Source: Vanilla planifolia (lineage: Eukaryota; Streptophyta; Magnoliopsida; Asparagales; Orchidaceae). From it: a stretch of 64,000 nucleotides of DNA. The stretch is taken from assembly GCA_023846275.1 (NCBI GenBank), contig CM043865.1, positions 30,361,912-30,425,911 of the forward strand, in the 5' to 3' direction. The notes under the pieces were generated by a model. That model had not been told where the DNA came from. It did not search any database and saw only the letters and a list, made by a program, of their open reading frames with translations. A program made the position numbers and the translations under genes. Of this stretch, positions 25,692 to 39,700 are shown in pieces. How positions within the stretch are numbered: position 1 is the first letter of the stretch; each line of letters starts with the position of its first letter.

Positions 25692-27175
25692 ATGGAGACA
25701 CAGGAACCGTACTTCCACCTGCCGCCCGAGCTCCGGCAGTTCATGCTCCTCGCCGCAAAACCCCCACTCTACAACACCGACGGCTTCTGCTCCACCGGTC
25801 CTGAAGCCCCCCATCTCCCGTCTCCTCCCCTGCCGCCTCCTCCACCCTCCAGCCACCACCCCACTCCACTTGCCTCCAGTTCGGCGAACATCGACGCCGC
25901 AGCCGGTGACAACGGTTTTTGCCCTCCTCAGGGCCGGTGGCCGAGACAGGAGACGCTGACGCTTCTCGAGATCAGGACCCGGCTCGATCCCAAGTTCCGG
26001 GAGTCCGGCCAAAAGGCTGCTTTATGGGACGAGATCGCGAGGTGCAGAACCGCAATTTTGCTCCATAATTTTCTTTTTTGTTTTTTTTTTTTTTTTGCAG
26101 TAGTTATGTAAGTCGTAATTTACGTAATTTTTTTCAACTAAATTTGACGTAAAATGTGCTACAAAAATGTGACTTTTTGCTAAAAATTCTCGTTCAAGTC
26201 CTCTCCATATTTCTATCTTTACTATAAATAGCTGAAAAATGCTATTTTTATTTTTGAATAATTGATCAAAATCTTGATTTGTTTTATTCTTTAAATATCG
26301 AATATTAAATATGCTGCAATTACAGGATTATGGCCGAGGAGTACGGATACCAAAGGAGCGGGAGGAAATGCAGGGAGAAGCTGGACAATCTCTACAAGTA
26401 TTACAAGAAGACCAAAGAAGGCAAGGCCGGGAGGCAAGACGGCAAACATTACAGGTTTTTCCGGCAACTAGAGGCTCTCTACGGAGGCGCCGCCTCCGCC
26501 GTCGCCATTCCCATAAAGCTGGAATCCACTTCCTTCAACTGCAGACCCGGAATTCTGGAGAGCATGGAAGGTGTCTGCTTCTCTACTTCGACGGAGTCGT
26601 CCGGAGAGGAGGCTGGGTGTGAGGAGGAGGTCGAGGAGGGAGTGTTGGTGGAGGGGAGCGGCAGTTCAAGGAGAAGAAGGACGACTAGGCCGAGAATGGC
26701 GGACCTTATTGACGCTCAGCTGAAGCGGTTGGTGGATATGCAGGGGGCGTGGTTTGAGAAGATGTTGCAGAGCATGGAGAGAATGGAGGAGGAGAGGCTG
26801 AGACGGGAGGAGGCTTGGAGGAGGGAGGAAGCAGCGCGGCAGGAGCGGGAGCGGCGGTGCATTGCGAGCGAGCGGGCCTGGGGGGAGGCTCGGGAGGCTG
26901 CTCTGCTTCGGGCGCTGGAGAGGATTGTGAGGCGGCGAGAGGGGGAGGAGGCGGCTAAGGTGGCGGAGGGTGGGAAGTTGGAAGAGGAGATGATCTTTGG
27001 TGGGGTGAAGGGTTATGTGGATGGAAGCGATGGGGTGATGGCGGTTAGGGGGAAGAAGAAGAGGAGGGGGGAAATGCAATGTAATTGTGATGATGGAGGG
27101 GAGTTAGCGAGACAGGGTCTGATTTCTTCGTTGTTGATTGGAGAAGGAGAGGTGTGGTGTAATCATATGATGTGA
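25692..27175 (+). CDS. Trihelix transcription factor, PETAL LOSS/GT-2 type, single DNA-binding domain
   Basis: Exons 25692-26041 and 26326-27175 join as AG|G (Arg117) across a GT-AG intron inside the DNA-binding domain, giving 399 residues. Order: a short N-terminal motif (LPPELRQFMLL); a Pro/Ser-rich linker; a trihelix (Myb/SANT-like) domain from about residue 82 (GRWPRQETLTLLEIRTRLD) through LWDEIAR and GYQRSGRKCREKLDNLYKYY, with the fourth helix HYRFFRQLEALYG; an acidic segment; and a Glu/Arg-rich helix (MADLIDAQLKRLVDMQGAWF, then EEERLRREEAWRREEAARQE) that matches the central helix of PTL- and EDA31-like proteins. Family members bind GT elements in nuclear DNA and control organ growth. 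The second, C-terminal trihelix domain that PTL and GT-2 proteins normally have is not visible: after the helix the chain is Gly/Glu-rich and ends at a stop. GA-rich exon 2 produces a long open frame on the opposite strand that I take as an artefact. Confidence 0.87.
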
Positions 27176-30100
27176 AGGTTGGTATTTGAGTTTTGTTAGG
27201 CTGAGGAAAAAAACTTGTTTCTTATTATTAAATTATCGATTAATTAAGTAATCATGTTGGGGAAACAATTTTACTTTCTTGCTTTTTAAATATACACTTT
27301 ACGGATTTTAGTTAAATAACATTAAATAATAAAGTTATATATATAACTCAATCTCTCACTTGTCAAATCCAAATGTTTCTTAAATAAAAATCATTCCACA
27401 TTGCATATCTTGCATTGTTGAAATCAAGTTAACCTTGCACAATCACAATGTTTAGGAAAACATGCGATCTCATCCTGTTGTGCACAATCGATGATAAAAA
27501 ATAGATGTTTGGGTACGAAAGGGTTACAAAAGGAAACTATAGAGTGGATTAGATTCGATTTTTTTTAGCTACCTAGGATAGCCTTGATGCTAATTTTAAA
27601 TTGACATAAATATAGCATAAACTTAATTTATTGAGAATTTAAAAATATTTATAGATTGAGAGGAGAGAAGAAAAAATTACCAAGGAGAGAGAGGAAGAGA
27701 AACGACAGATTTTTCACTAGTGTGGAGAAATAACACTAAAAGGTTGACCTTATAATTAGACTCTAAAGTAAGGAGTATAGTGGATATTAGATTTTAGAGA
27801 TTGGTCTTTTAAATTAGACCATATGGGTTTTATTTATAAATGATAAAATGAAAGACATGTAGTATTAACTTCTTCATGTGGAGAATTACTTATAACATCC
27901 AAAAAGGATAGAGAGTGAATGTTAGATAGTATCTCGAGAGAGGAATCAATAGAAAATAAATGACTATTGTGTGAGGTTTATTGGATGCAGGGGTGAGTTG
28001 TTTCATTTTGATCATTAATGAGATCTTAACTTTTATATGAGATATCATGAACTAAAGTTTTTACTATACAAGTACAAACTAAGTATCAAACTAGTACAAT
28101 CAATTAATAGGAAGTATATATCATATGTCTAATCTCTTGTAAGGTAAAGTATTGGTCCCAAATCATACAAGTATGAAAGTGAAATTTGATCAATTTTGAT
28201 ATCCTATAAAAGGCTCCATTAGCATTACCTAAGCGACACAATTTGTCTCCTAAGAATGCTTTATCAATTGAATTTCTATTTCTTTAAAATTAGATTAATA
28301 TGATTAATTGATAGACAAACTTAGTATAGATTATTAGTTTTATCCTTTGTACGATCTAGTATCTGTCATGGATTCTACATGTATGACTAGAGATTAGAAA
28401 TGACATCAACTTATTATAGTGTTTCAAGCAGTGTAAACCTTAATCGTATAGTAGGAGATCGTTTTATACAAAGTGAGAATAAAAATGTAAAAGAGGTAGT
28501 TTGTTAAGGGATGGGTTGGCATAGCTTTTGAAAGTGCTTTTCTAATAGAAACAGATTTGATATTAGTAAAGGATAATGTGAATTATGCAAAAATGGGTAG
28601 AGCCTAAGAAGGAAAATGAAACTTGATGGAAAAGACTTCTCAATGTCATTAGATAAAAAATGAAGTAATTATGATATAAATGTATTGTTAAATTCTTTGA
28701 TTATTATTACGGAATACATGCTAAGGTAAGCATTGTATGGCAAAACATCTTTGCATATATTCTTATTTCTTTATAACTTTGTTATTATTGATGTATCTAT
28801 ATATAATATATATTTATATATGTATAAATATAAACTACTATGAATTAGAGCGTATGACATTACAAAAGAAATATGCCCCTATCCTACAATGACATGATAG
28901 ATGAGATATCTGAGATATATGAGAGATATGCTTCATTCTCTAGTGTTGTGATATGGCCATGGCATGTTAGAGGTTTTAGTTTAGTGATGATAGAATTTAC
29001 TTAATCCCTTGTGTCAAAAGCACTTAAACATAAAGCTCTAGAATGTCAGTGATCTCATTTCCTTTCAACATAAAATGTTGGAAAAAAAGGGTAAAAGTTA
29101 TGCAATGATATTGTATGTACTCAAAGATAGAGTTTTGACATATTAGAGACCTCATTCATGATTAACATAGTATATTTGACATATACTTCACGCTTTAGTG
29201 TCATAGTATGATAAAAACATGTCAAAGATTGATACTTGATGATGATATAATATCATTTAAGATCCCTTTATGCTAAAATAAGGGTCAAAGAAAGCATATT
29301 CTCAGAGAAGAAAAGGGAATCTAATAAAGTTAATGACCAAGAGATTAATTCGTGGCTTATTGAATCTAAAATTATAGAAAAGAATCATGGGAAGAGATAA
29401 AACGATAAAAATCATCATTGGAGCACGAAGCAGCATGAGTTGAGCACTAGGTTGTGCATTGGCAGAGCACCATCTGTGGAAGTGCAGGTCGAAAGCAAAA
29501 GGGAACATGTCGGATAGCTGTGAACTTTGACTTCCACCATTTTGTGGGATTAGCACACCACTTACCTCATTGTCATGGTCAACATGTGCATAGAAGGCCT
29601 ACCTAAGGGCAATAATGATACCCACACATGTGAATAGTATCCTGATGCTATTGTAGGTGTTCAGGTGGCATGGGTGCCTACATGGGGTTAGGCACAAATG
29701 TGTGAAATTTATAAAATTTTAATATTTTTTTATAAAAATCACATATTTTTTATTTTTTAATAAAATATTATATATAAACTTTTATATAAAGTAGTAAAAA
29801 TGACGTATGAAGTAATTCAGAACTTTGAAGTCAAAATTTTGTGAATTATAAATCCTTCGAAGAGAAACTTTTGTACCTTTAATGTGATGATTACAAAGCC
29901 AAGCTAACTATTACTAATATTTTATTGAGTTTAGTATTTTTTCAATTCTATCATTGAAGTATTATTGCATTGGTTTAGTTTGCTAAAGAAATGATGGTAA
30001 CATCTAAAATGGATAGAGAATGAAGATTCAATTTGTTGATTTTGGAGCCAATGATCAAGTTATTTGATGAGTCAAGCCTTAAATGTTTATTATTTTTTTC

Positions 30101-32976
30101 TTATGGATTTGTTTAGTATGAAATAAATTTCTATAGAAAAAATAAATTATGTACTTTTAAAGATGATAAATTAGTGATTTTCAATGTATTTTCGAGTATT
30201 CAATAAATTTCAAGGATTGAAAATATGCATATCAAATTTGAAAATATTTTCTTTTTGTTATAAAATTAAATGTTAGCTTGGTGATTACAAGGAACATCTC
30301 CATTTGTTTTACTTTTAAATCATAACTCAAACATCTGATTGTCCAATTATGTTTTTGATTTAGAATATGTATAGAATTTCATTTTTTTATTATTTTTTTG
30401 GTTCAAATCTTACTTAAATCATTTTTTGATTTAAGAAATATATGATTATATTATTTTTAATCATTCTTTTCTTAGTTAAATTCTACTTATGTACCTTTTT
30501 GCCAAATTTTCGTGTTAGGTTGATTTTTAAATCTTGATTAAATAAAAAATAAATTCAATTAAATTTCAAAATTTTAAAAAATTTACCACTACATCCCAAG
30601 CTTGTGCCACAAATACAAAGATCTTGAGTCATGTAAACCTGAATGGCACTCATAGCTTTGGGTTAGGAGACAACTAGAACAAAATCGGGTAGAGTCCAAT
30701 CTCAGCTAATGCATTCTAAACCTATTTGGGATAGAACAGTGCATAGACCCAACCTGAAATCTAATCAAATGTGCATATGGGTCAGCTAAGACCTATACAC
30801 GCAACATAACTCACATAAGCATGCCAGGTGATGAAATCTTAAGCGCACAAGGGGAATTAGCCTCAATTCACCTCATATAATAAACACATGCAAATGTTTA
30901 TAAAGTTCAAACCATTTCCTATTCAACAACGTGGGACTAAACACTTGGCATGTTTGCTTCAAAAACTGGAAGCGACTCAGTATCATCTTATTAAGGATTT
31001 TCGCGATCACATGGTGGAGATCGCCTCCACTTTTAAAATGTGAACTTAATCTATTTAGTCATCCATTTGATGAGTTGGTTACATGGTTATTGCTTAACCC
31101 ACTATAAGTAATTGATCCTTGCTCGACACCGAATGACCGTGATCTTGTCCCACCTCATGGGACGACTTTCCTTTTGAAGTATCTATTATGACTCAAAATT
31201 ATCTATTTTGAATCTTACAACTATGATTGTTCTAGATTTTACCATTGATTAAGCGAACATCCAAATATCCAGCTTAATCGGTTAACCCAAATCTAATTTT
31301 CTTGATCCAATCATCCATAACTCATCTTTTTTTAAACTTTTTTTATTTAATGGCCCAAAACTTCTCCACACAGATCCAATGGCTTTGGTTCATCCTACAT
31401 AACATTTATTTCACTAGTCATTACATGTGCAATTGTGGAAACTATTTTGAAAGAATTATTTATGTACTTGAAAAAGTTTTTTAAGTTGTTTGGTAGTGAC
31501 TTTTGAAATAGCTTTTCTATACTTTCTAATGACTATAATAAAAAAATTTCTATAAATACCTAACTATTGTAAATAAAATAACTAATAAATGTGAATAAAA
31601 TTTTAATATCTTAAAAAAGGATTGCACCATACTCTAGTGATATAAAATTTTTCCCATAGCACTTATGGCTTACGACTTTTTGAAATTCTAAATTCTTCTA
31701 AGATTTTATTTTCTCAAATTTTTTATAATTTTGAGCTTTTGTGCCTTTCTATATTCATCAAAAAACATAAACAAATTATATATTTTAATACAAAAATTAT
31801 TTCTTATTGTATTTTTGTTTTTCCTTTTGGTTAGGAGGCTTGACATTTGTGAAATTCTAAGTTATGTTTGATCTCATAAAAAATTAAGCTGGGCTCGTAA
31901 AAGCTCATGTTATAATTGAACCCACAAAAGCCAGTATTGTGGAGGTAAACTATAAAATAATTTCAAAGTAATTTGGAGGTAAATCATAAAGAAAAATCTC
32001 AAGTTATAGCTCTATTATTATTGGGGTTTTTTCAATATTGGTTGGAAGAGGATGTAGGTTCTAGTTTGAACCAAATCACCTACAAATTTGAAGTACCATT
32101 TTAGCATTTATTTTTATTTTTTTAATCATAAAAATTATAATTTAATATATTTATAAATCAAAGTTTTCTATAAACATAAAAGTATTTTTATAATTTTTTT
32201 GAAAAATAGATACAATCCTAAAATTAAAAAAAATATTTTGAAACTCATAATTCATCCTCTCTCTTGTGGTATTTACATATTTGTTTTCATTTTAATGGTT
32301 AATATATCAAATTATTTTTTTATCATTATGGTACATATAATCATAATCATGGTTCATATATATTTGAATTATTTTTTATGATAAATTAGGTTACATTTGG
32401 TATTAAAAATTAAGATCTTTTAATTTTAAACTCTTATACAAAAATATTTTAATATAAATAAAAAATTAAAAAAATTGACCTAAGAATCCACTCTTTGGCA
32501 AGCCCTAAGGCTTAGTCTCAGTGGCCTGAAGTGTTCGGCACCGAGCCTTGGGGAATCGTGGGTCAAAAGACTAAGTAAAATTGAGTCAGGTTATGCTTAA
32601 GTTTCACCAGTAACAGTTGGGTTGAAACGGGTAAGGAAATCGTTCTTGAACTTGACTTAGGAGTATTAAGTCAAATCAAACTCAAAATTATCAAGTAATG
32701 AGATCGGGTCAAGTTGGACCCATATAGATATATATATACACACAGGTGACTTGGTCATCATAACTTTCTAAGAATATCAGGGGTAGCCAACTCCATTGGT
32801 GAACTTACTTGTGTACATAAACATAGAAAAATGCTTAACTTCATATATAATTTCACAATGTGCAACTAAAAAACATTGCTTATTTTCTTCCAATTGAGAG
32901 CAAATCAGTGTTGTCTGATGGCATGTTTTTGCTATTAAACATTAGAAATCACTTTCGCATTTTAGAATAATAGAAT

Positions 32977-33180
32977 TCAATTAGTCCTCCATCTGAAATG
33001 CATGATTGAATGACTGAGATTTTCTTTGCATTTATGAATAGTACATTTCATCTAGCCATTCATTCTAAAAGCTTTATCAAATAGTTAAGATCTTCTATGT
33101 ATTTGTGAATAATGTATTTTATCTACCCATCTATCGAAAAAGCATAATCTAATGAGTGCGATATGTTGTCTTTCTAAACA
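32977..33180. repeat. Tandem repeat, 71-bp unit, about 2.8 copies
   Basis: Units begin near 32977 (TCAATTAGTCCTCCATCTGA), 33048 (TCATCTAGCCATTCATTCTA) and 33119 (TTATCTACCCATCTATCGAA). The first two end with similar TTTATGAATAGTACATT / TTTGTGAATAATGTATT words. The period is exactly 71 with substitutions only; the third unit is partial. Confidence 0.7.
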
Positions 33181-33699
33181 ATAATGTTGTGCATCATCAT
33201 CGTTCATTTAGCATATGGGATCTAATGATTCAAACCCATTGGAATTAGAGCTATAATACAAATAGAGAAGTGAGTAGAACGACTCAGTAGATGAACTAGT
33301 ATGAAAGTAAATATGAAAAAGTATAAATCTCATCTCAAGCACAATGCAATATACATAACATCAAGAGAATTGGGAATTATGTCCCTATAATTTTGTAATC
33401 ATATAACAAAAAAATTTTAGATGTAATATAAAATATATTATAACTTTTAATTCGTATATCATAATAATTTTCAAATCCCCTACTTTTCTTACAAATAATT
33501 AGTATAAATACATATATACAATTTTTTTTATTCAGCCTTCCTTTTCAATTAATAAAGATGCTAGTTTCCTCTAATAAGTTTTATCCTCAAGATCCCAAAA
33601 TCATGTCTCCTACATCTCATCATATATATGCAAGATCATACAACAAACAAAGGTCACTAGATCACCATAAATCTCAACCACCAAATCATGAAGTAAATG

Positions 33700-34020
33700 G
33701 TGTCCGCTAAATCATACAACAAGCAGCAGTTCTTGATTACACAGTAGGAAGCTAAATCATTGAGGTTTGATGCTTATAGTATAAATATTGTCAGATCACA
33801 CAGTAAGTGATAGATGTTAGATCACATAGCAAACAACATATTTATAAATCATCATTATAGACCCCAAACTATTAGATCATAGCAAACAATACCCACCAAA
33901 TTACATAGTAAGTAACAGCTCTTGGTCACATAATAATAAGCCAAATCATTAAGGTATGATGCTAATAGTACTAATACTGTTAGATCACACAACAAGCGGT
34001 AATTATCATATCACACAGCA

Positions 34021-34097
<77 letters not shown>

Positions 34098-34320
34098 CAC
34101 ACACACACACATCATCATCATCATCATCACTATAGTACTTAATCGTTATATCATACAAGTGGTGGCTGCTAGATCACTAATAAGCAACAGCTCCTATCAC
34201 ACAGTAGGTACCTCAATCATCATAGTCTAATGCTAATAATATTAATACCGCCATATCACATAGTTATATTAACTACCATATCACATAGTAAGCGACATTA
34301 TGAGATAAGGTCATAAGAGA
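33700..34320. repeat. Degenerate ~190-bp tandem repeat with internal TCACA(T)AGCAA sub-repeats
   Basis: Three diverged units begin near 33707 (CTAAATCATACAACAAGCAG), 33897 (CAAATTACATAGTAAGTAAC) and 34168 (GCTAGATCACTAATAAGCAA). Each continues with a CAGCTCTTG-like word, an AAATCATTRAGGT(T/A)TGATGCT-like block and several ATCACACAG(C/T)AA words. The second unit is lengthened by the microsatellite at 34025-34130. There is no coding content. Confidence 0.6.
34025..34130. repeat. Compound microsatellite (AT)n-(AC)n-(ATC)n
   Basis: An uninterrupted run of about 32 AT units is followed by about 11 AC units with one G interruption, then about six ATC units. It lies inside a larger tandem repeat unit and is expected to be length-variable. 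Confidence 0.97.
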
Positions 34321-36762
34321 AATATTGTTCAACATTACTTATTTTTTCATAAAATATTAAGTTTAAAATTAAAATTCTTTATTCACTTTACTTTTTTTAT
34401 CTATAATATACCAGATAGGGATTTTCATCCATAAATCGATCATTCTCAATTATGAACATATATATATACACCATTTAATTTACTCCTTTATTATAGGTAT
34501 GTAATAATATACTAAGTTTATTATGTAATATTAATCATAATTGAGTGTAAATACATAATATGCTATACATGTTACTCATATCAAATTATGTAATATATAT
34601 GATATAAAAGAAATGATTTATATCAAAAATCTCAATAAAGTAATTTTATGAAAAATTTATTGCTTGTATCAAAGTTTTATTAAGTTTATCTATCTAGATC
34701 CTTTAGGACTACCCCAACGTTAATTCTTTTTTTTTTTATCGTAATTGCTAACTATTGTTGATCTTTTTCCTAAAAGTTCACATAAATGTCACATTTAATA
34801 ATTTATTTCATATTTTTATGTCAAATCTTTACCTCATGATTGTTATAATTTATTCATGATATAACTAAATAAAAATAAGAACTCACAACATTAAGATTAG
34901 AAATTACATGATTTAGCTCTTCATACTACTATAATTCATAATAGAAGTGTTTGAATAATTTTCATTTCCTTATTCCTTAATAACATAACTCCATAAATTT
35001 TATTTTTAAACTCCTTTTTAGTCATAACAATAGCTTCTATAATATATGCACAAATAGTGAGATTTGGCCAAATACATTTCAAGTATCTCTTCTCCTCTAC
35101 CTTACTTAACCCATCAATTGCATCGAAGGGACTCACTATGTCATTGATGGCCTTTCAATCTCACAAACATTTATGATCTTTTGGCATGGTGTTTCTTAAT
35201 TAAGGTTAAATTAATCTCAACTAATCCAAAAATTGAAGAAACACAGATGCTTAAGGGGTTTGGAATACTCACACAAAGCAACAAATTTCAATATTAGACT
35301 CACCATCACCATCAAAGATCATCAAATCCCTTAGCCTCCTTGCTCGACATCACTCACCAAAAGGAGGTTGAAATGCTTAGGTCACGAAATCCTTCACGAC
35401 GTTCCCTCTTCTCAATTCCCTTCCTTCCTCACTCAAATTCGCAAGAAAGTTTTTCTTGCAAGGCCATTTTCGATGGGATGTTGAGCTTCAAGTTAAAAGC
35501 AAAAAGGGCTTAGGGTTATAGGAGAAAGAGAGAGGAAGTAGTTTCCTTTTTTTTACAATAATAGAAATTTAAAACAATAAATTACTTAAAAATTAATATT
35601 TATCTTATTTCTTTTAATGATTCATAAAAATTTTAAATAATGCCCAAAATTGCAATAAACATACCACTGGATTTCTTAAGACATACTTTTTTTTGAAAAA
35701 TATATTCATAATTAAATTTTGATATACTTTGCCATACACGTTTTTTGAAACATATGAAAATTATATCATTATATCTTCTTTTAAGAAATTCTCCCGTAAA
35801 CATCAAGTTATAAATAATACTAAAATAATAAAATATGTATCATTACATAATAAATCAAGAAAATATATGATAATTTGATAATAATGTGATATATTTACTC
35901 TCAAATATTTACTTACCAAACTGACTTCATTTGAATGGAGGGTATGTTCAATCCAATATGTAGTACATTACTCTATAAATGTAAATGAACTTATTCAAAT
36001 TTAATCATTTTTTATCCAAATTATTTCTAAAGCTTCCTAAACCATTCCTATAGTAATCTTAACTCCTAAATCAAAGTAATCCATCCAACTTTTTCACATA
36101 ATCAAACTGAATTCAATAAAATGTTCTTACTAAAATAGGTTCCAGTAACTCCTAATATTGTAACCAATTGTTTAGAGATGATTGCCTACAATTTTCCTAT
36201 TGAAAATCGAAAGAATAACATCTTTATCTTACCTTTAGCTCGCTAATCATCTCAAGCAACATATAACTATATTAGCAATTTCAAATTTAAGCAAACATAA
36301 CCCACGCAAACCCTTACCATACACGTTAAGGATAAGCATCACAAGAAGTCTTAAACTTGCACCAAGAACCATCAAGCCTTTATAAGCCATAAACATTTTG
36401 ACAAGCAAGAGAAACATTACGATCAAAGTTCTTACTACTATTTTGCGAACGATGTAACAGTTTAAGCCAACCTTGCCCATATTAAAAGAAATGGCTGAAT
36501 AAAAAACATATGAAAATTACAATAACATAGTTTATACCATCGAAAATAAGAAATCCACTTAAGGTTGACTTACACCCATTCAAACAGGCCTTATTATAAA
36601 ATTCAAACAAAACCGACACAATAAAATTATTTCATGCACGCAGCAAAGTTTTTCGACATCTCAAAACTAGAAAGAAAACAAAGCAGTTGAAAGAGTTCTC
36701 CGACGAGACGAGAAGACTAACACTTCAACTCAGAAAGCTCATCAACGGTAACATAGGCAGAC

Positions 36763-39700
36763 TTAATACTTGTAGTCCTTGACATGAAGACTCTCCGAGG
36801 CTCCTTCTCCCAGCAGAGCATCACCCTTGTAGGTCCCCAGCGTCGCTTCCGAGTTGGCCTTGCACCGCGAGAGGAAGGCAGCTCGCGCCTTCCCAACATT
36901 CTCCTCCTTACCTGCCCATGCCTTGAGCGTGCTCTGCTGCAGGGCGCGGCCGAACGAGAAGGAAAGCGACCATGGCTTCTTCCCACTGAGTTTGTTCATA
37001 GCGTTGAGGTTGAGAGTGGCTTCCTCCTCACTCTGTCCACCGGAGAGGAACACGATGGCGGGCACAGCAGCAGCAACGGTCCTGAGAAGCGCCCTCACGG
37101 TGTGCTCAGCAATGACCTGGGGTGCCACCTTAGGAGACTCCGACCCAGGAGTCACCATGTTTGGCTTCAACAACGATCCTTCGAGAAGGACATGGTGGTC
37201 GTTGAGTGCTTTGTAGCAAGCCGCAAGAACCCGCTCCGTCACCTCGGCACATCGCTTGATGTCATGAGGCCCGTCGACCAAAATCTCCGGCTCAACGATG
37301 GGAACGAGGCCGTTCTCTTGGCAGATGATGGCATATCGAGCGAGGCCATTGGCGTTCTCGTTGATGGCAAGCTGCGAAGGTTCGGTTGCACTGATCTTAA
37401 GGACGGCACGCCACTTGGCAAAACGGGCACCGGCTTCGTAATACTTAGCACAGCGCTTGCCAAGGTCATCGTGGCCTTGGGTGGTAGTCTCGCCATTGGT
37501 GCCAGCTAGTTCAACTGTGCCCTTGTCCACCTTGATGCCGGGAAGAACGCCACCCTCCTTGAGGACCTCGACAAAAGGTTTGCCATCGGCGGTTTTCTGG
37601 TAGAGGGTTTCCTCAAAGAGGATGACACCGCTGAGGTACTGAAGAGCACCAGGGGTGCAGAAGAGCAGCTCACGAAGGGCCCGGCGGTTGGCCTCAACAT
37701 TCTCTACGTTGATGCTTGACAAACGCTTCCCAATTGTTCCAGTGGATTCATCAGCTGCAAGGATGCCCTTGCCTGGAGTGCCAATGTACGCAGCATTGGC
37801 AATCAGCTCATCTGCAGTTGGGCACAACATTAAACAGACTTCAGTTTCCAATTCAAATAAAAGCAAACTTCAAATGTTTCAGCAAAACTAACAAGCAAAC
37901 AACAAATAATCCCAAAAATAGAATTGTTAAAGAACAATGAAACACCATGGAATGGAACCAATTGAGGTGGAAAGGATCTAATTGTTGCCAAAGAGTACAG
38001 ATAGGAATAAGTTTTTAGTTCTATCAGCAGAATATTAGATTCTATTCGCTAAGATGCACTTCTTCAGGTCCTAGATTATCCAAATATATCATACAATTGC
38101 TCATACAATTGTTTTAAATAACATATTATCCTTGTGTAAAAGAAGAACCATATTTGTAAAATTTATTTAGGTTTAGAATACAATGCGTATGACGATGATA
38201 TGTTTCATTATATGAAATTAATAGGGTTCTGAATGACAACTCAAGGAAATGTGATACAACTCGACCTAAAAAATCAAATGAAGCAATTTATTTAGGTTTT
38301 AGAATAGAACAAATTAGTGGATTCAGAAAGATATCTCATAGTAACGTAATGCAAGTTAGCCTAAACAAAAATATCTCAGTTGCTCCAAATAAAAATGGAG
38401 AATTTCTTTCAATGGACACATTTATAAAGATAGTACTTAAAGAAAATAAATGTGAAAAGGCCTTAATCATGAAAAAATAATCTTAAAAAACAAATGTTTT
38501 CACCTTTAGTAGGTTTAAACCGAATTATGGAATGCAGCTATTATCTAAAAGAAAGGAATGCAACTGTAATCAAGATAAGAATATAAATCGTACAAAATTA
38601 AAATAAGAGCCACAAATATCAAAAGGGAAATCTTCTATCATCTCAGATTTATACACTAAAATGATTGAGAGATGTCAACTAATAAGATCTAACAGTTTGA
38701 ATTAAACAAAAAAAAACGAAAGAGTGCTTGCCTTTGCTGCATTATGAAATCAACACATTATATAAGATTAAATATAAATGGTATAAGTTACTATGAGAAT
38801 AAACTCGGAAAGAGTAAATTGTAATAGTTTAGTTATGTTGGACATTGATTTTTTACAAACACGTACCAAAAATAGGTTAATAAATGATCATGCTAGGGGA
38901 AATGAGTTATATAGATTTTATCATATAGATTAAGAAAGATCAAAAAGATAAGACAAAGCATGACTAGATCATAAGGAAAAAAAAATTAATGGATGACATT
39001 AAAAAGACATAAATGTGATTCTTAGTAAGCATTAAAACTTACTATTGTTGGTGAACAATAATCACCAACTTCATCATTCAGAACATCTCAACATGCTAAT
39101 TTAGCATCTTAATGAAACCTGATGGCAATGAATCACAACATAACCAAAATAATGCAATGTAATAACTTTCAAAGGCTACAGATCAAATCCAACAAATATA
39201 AGATAAAATTAATCAACTACAAAATCAAAGCCCACCCATCTAGTAATTTTCGCATACAAGTCAACTATCATAGAAAGATAAGCCCTCTAGATAGCAATTT
39301 CATTATCCATTACTCTGTTAGATTTCAATTGCATTGTGTTGCATGAATTGTTATGTAAATGCATGACCTTGTTATGTTTTAGGTTGATTCATGTCTTCTT
39401 CGTTCAAACAAGTCCTTTTATGCTCTTTGAGATCAAACTAAATCCTTTTATTTCAACGATTAATCACTAAATGATATCCAAGTTTCATTGGTCTACAACA
39501 ACTTCTTTGTGCAAACCACGTCAAACAATTTGAAAAGGCTACCCAAGGTGATCTATACCTAGAGAAATTTCCACCTAAGATGATATGGCTCTATCATAGA
39601 GCAATTACACCAGTATTTGTTGATCAAATTATGTCTCCTCTATTGCTTCTTGTGTAAAAATTCTTGGTCTATAAATAACATGTAATTGCCTGAAGAATCA

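Larger units (their letters stand above)
27176..36600. other. Long intergenic region
   Basis: AT-rich DNA between the trihelix and aldolase genes. It holds tandem repeats (32977-33180 and 33700-34320) and a compound microsatellite. A stretch at about 30.58-31.15 kb is less AT-rich and contains AACGTGGGACTAAACAC, a word I associate with dispersed plant repeats, but it has no coding domain. An open frame at 36247-36480 (minus) encodes a hydrophobic peptide that I could not identify. No gene was recognised. Confidence 0.55.

Noticed and set aside
26666-27079. 137-codon open frame on the minus strand inside the trihelix gene
   Set aside because: It is the reverse complement of a GA-rich exon that encodes a Glu/Arg helix. 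The peptide is Pro/His/Leu-rich low complexity with no domain.
33640-34320. CRISPR-like array
   Set aside because: The repeats are degenerate, contiguous and of ~190-bp period, with no uniform short repeat and unique spacers. The context is a plant nuclear genome.
36247-36480. 77-codon hydrophobic minus-strand open frame downstream of the aldolase
   Set aside because: No family recognised. AT-rich DNA readily yields Leu/Ile/Val-rich frames of this length.
36784-37509. 241-codon open frame on the plus strand opposite the aldolase
   Set aside because: It is exactly antisense to the conserved GC-rich aldolase exon and has no domain of its own.
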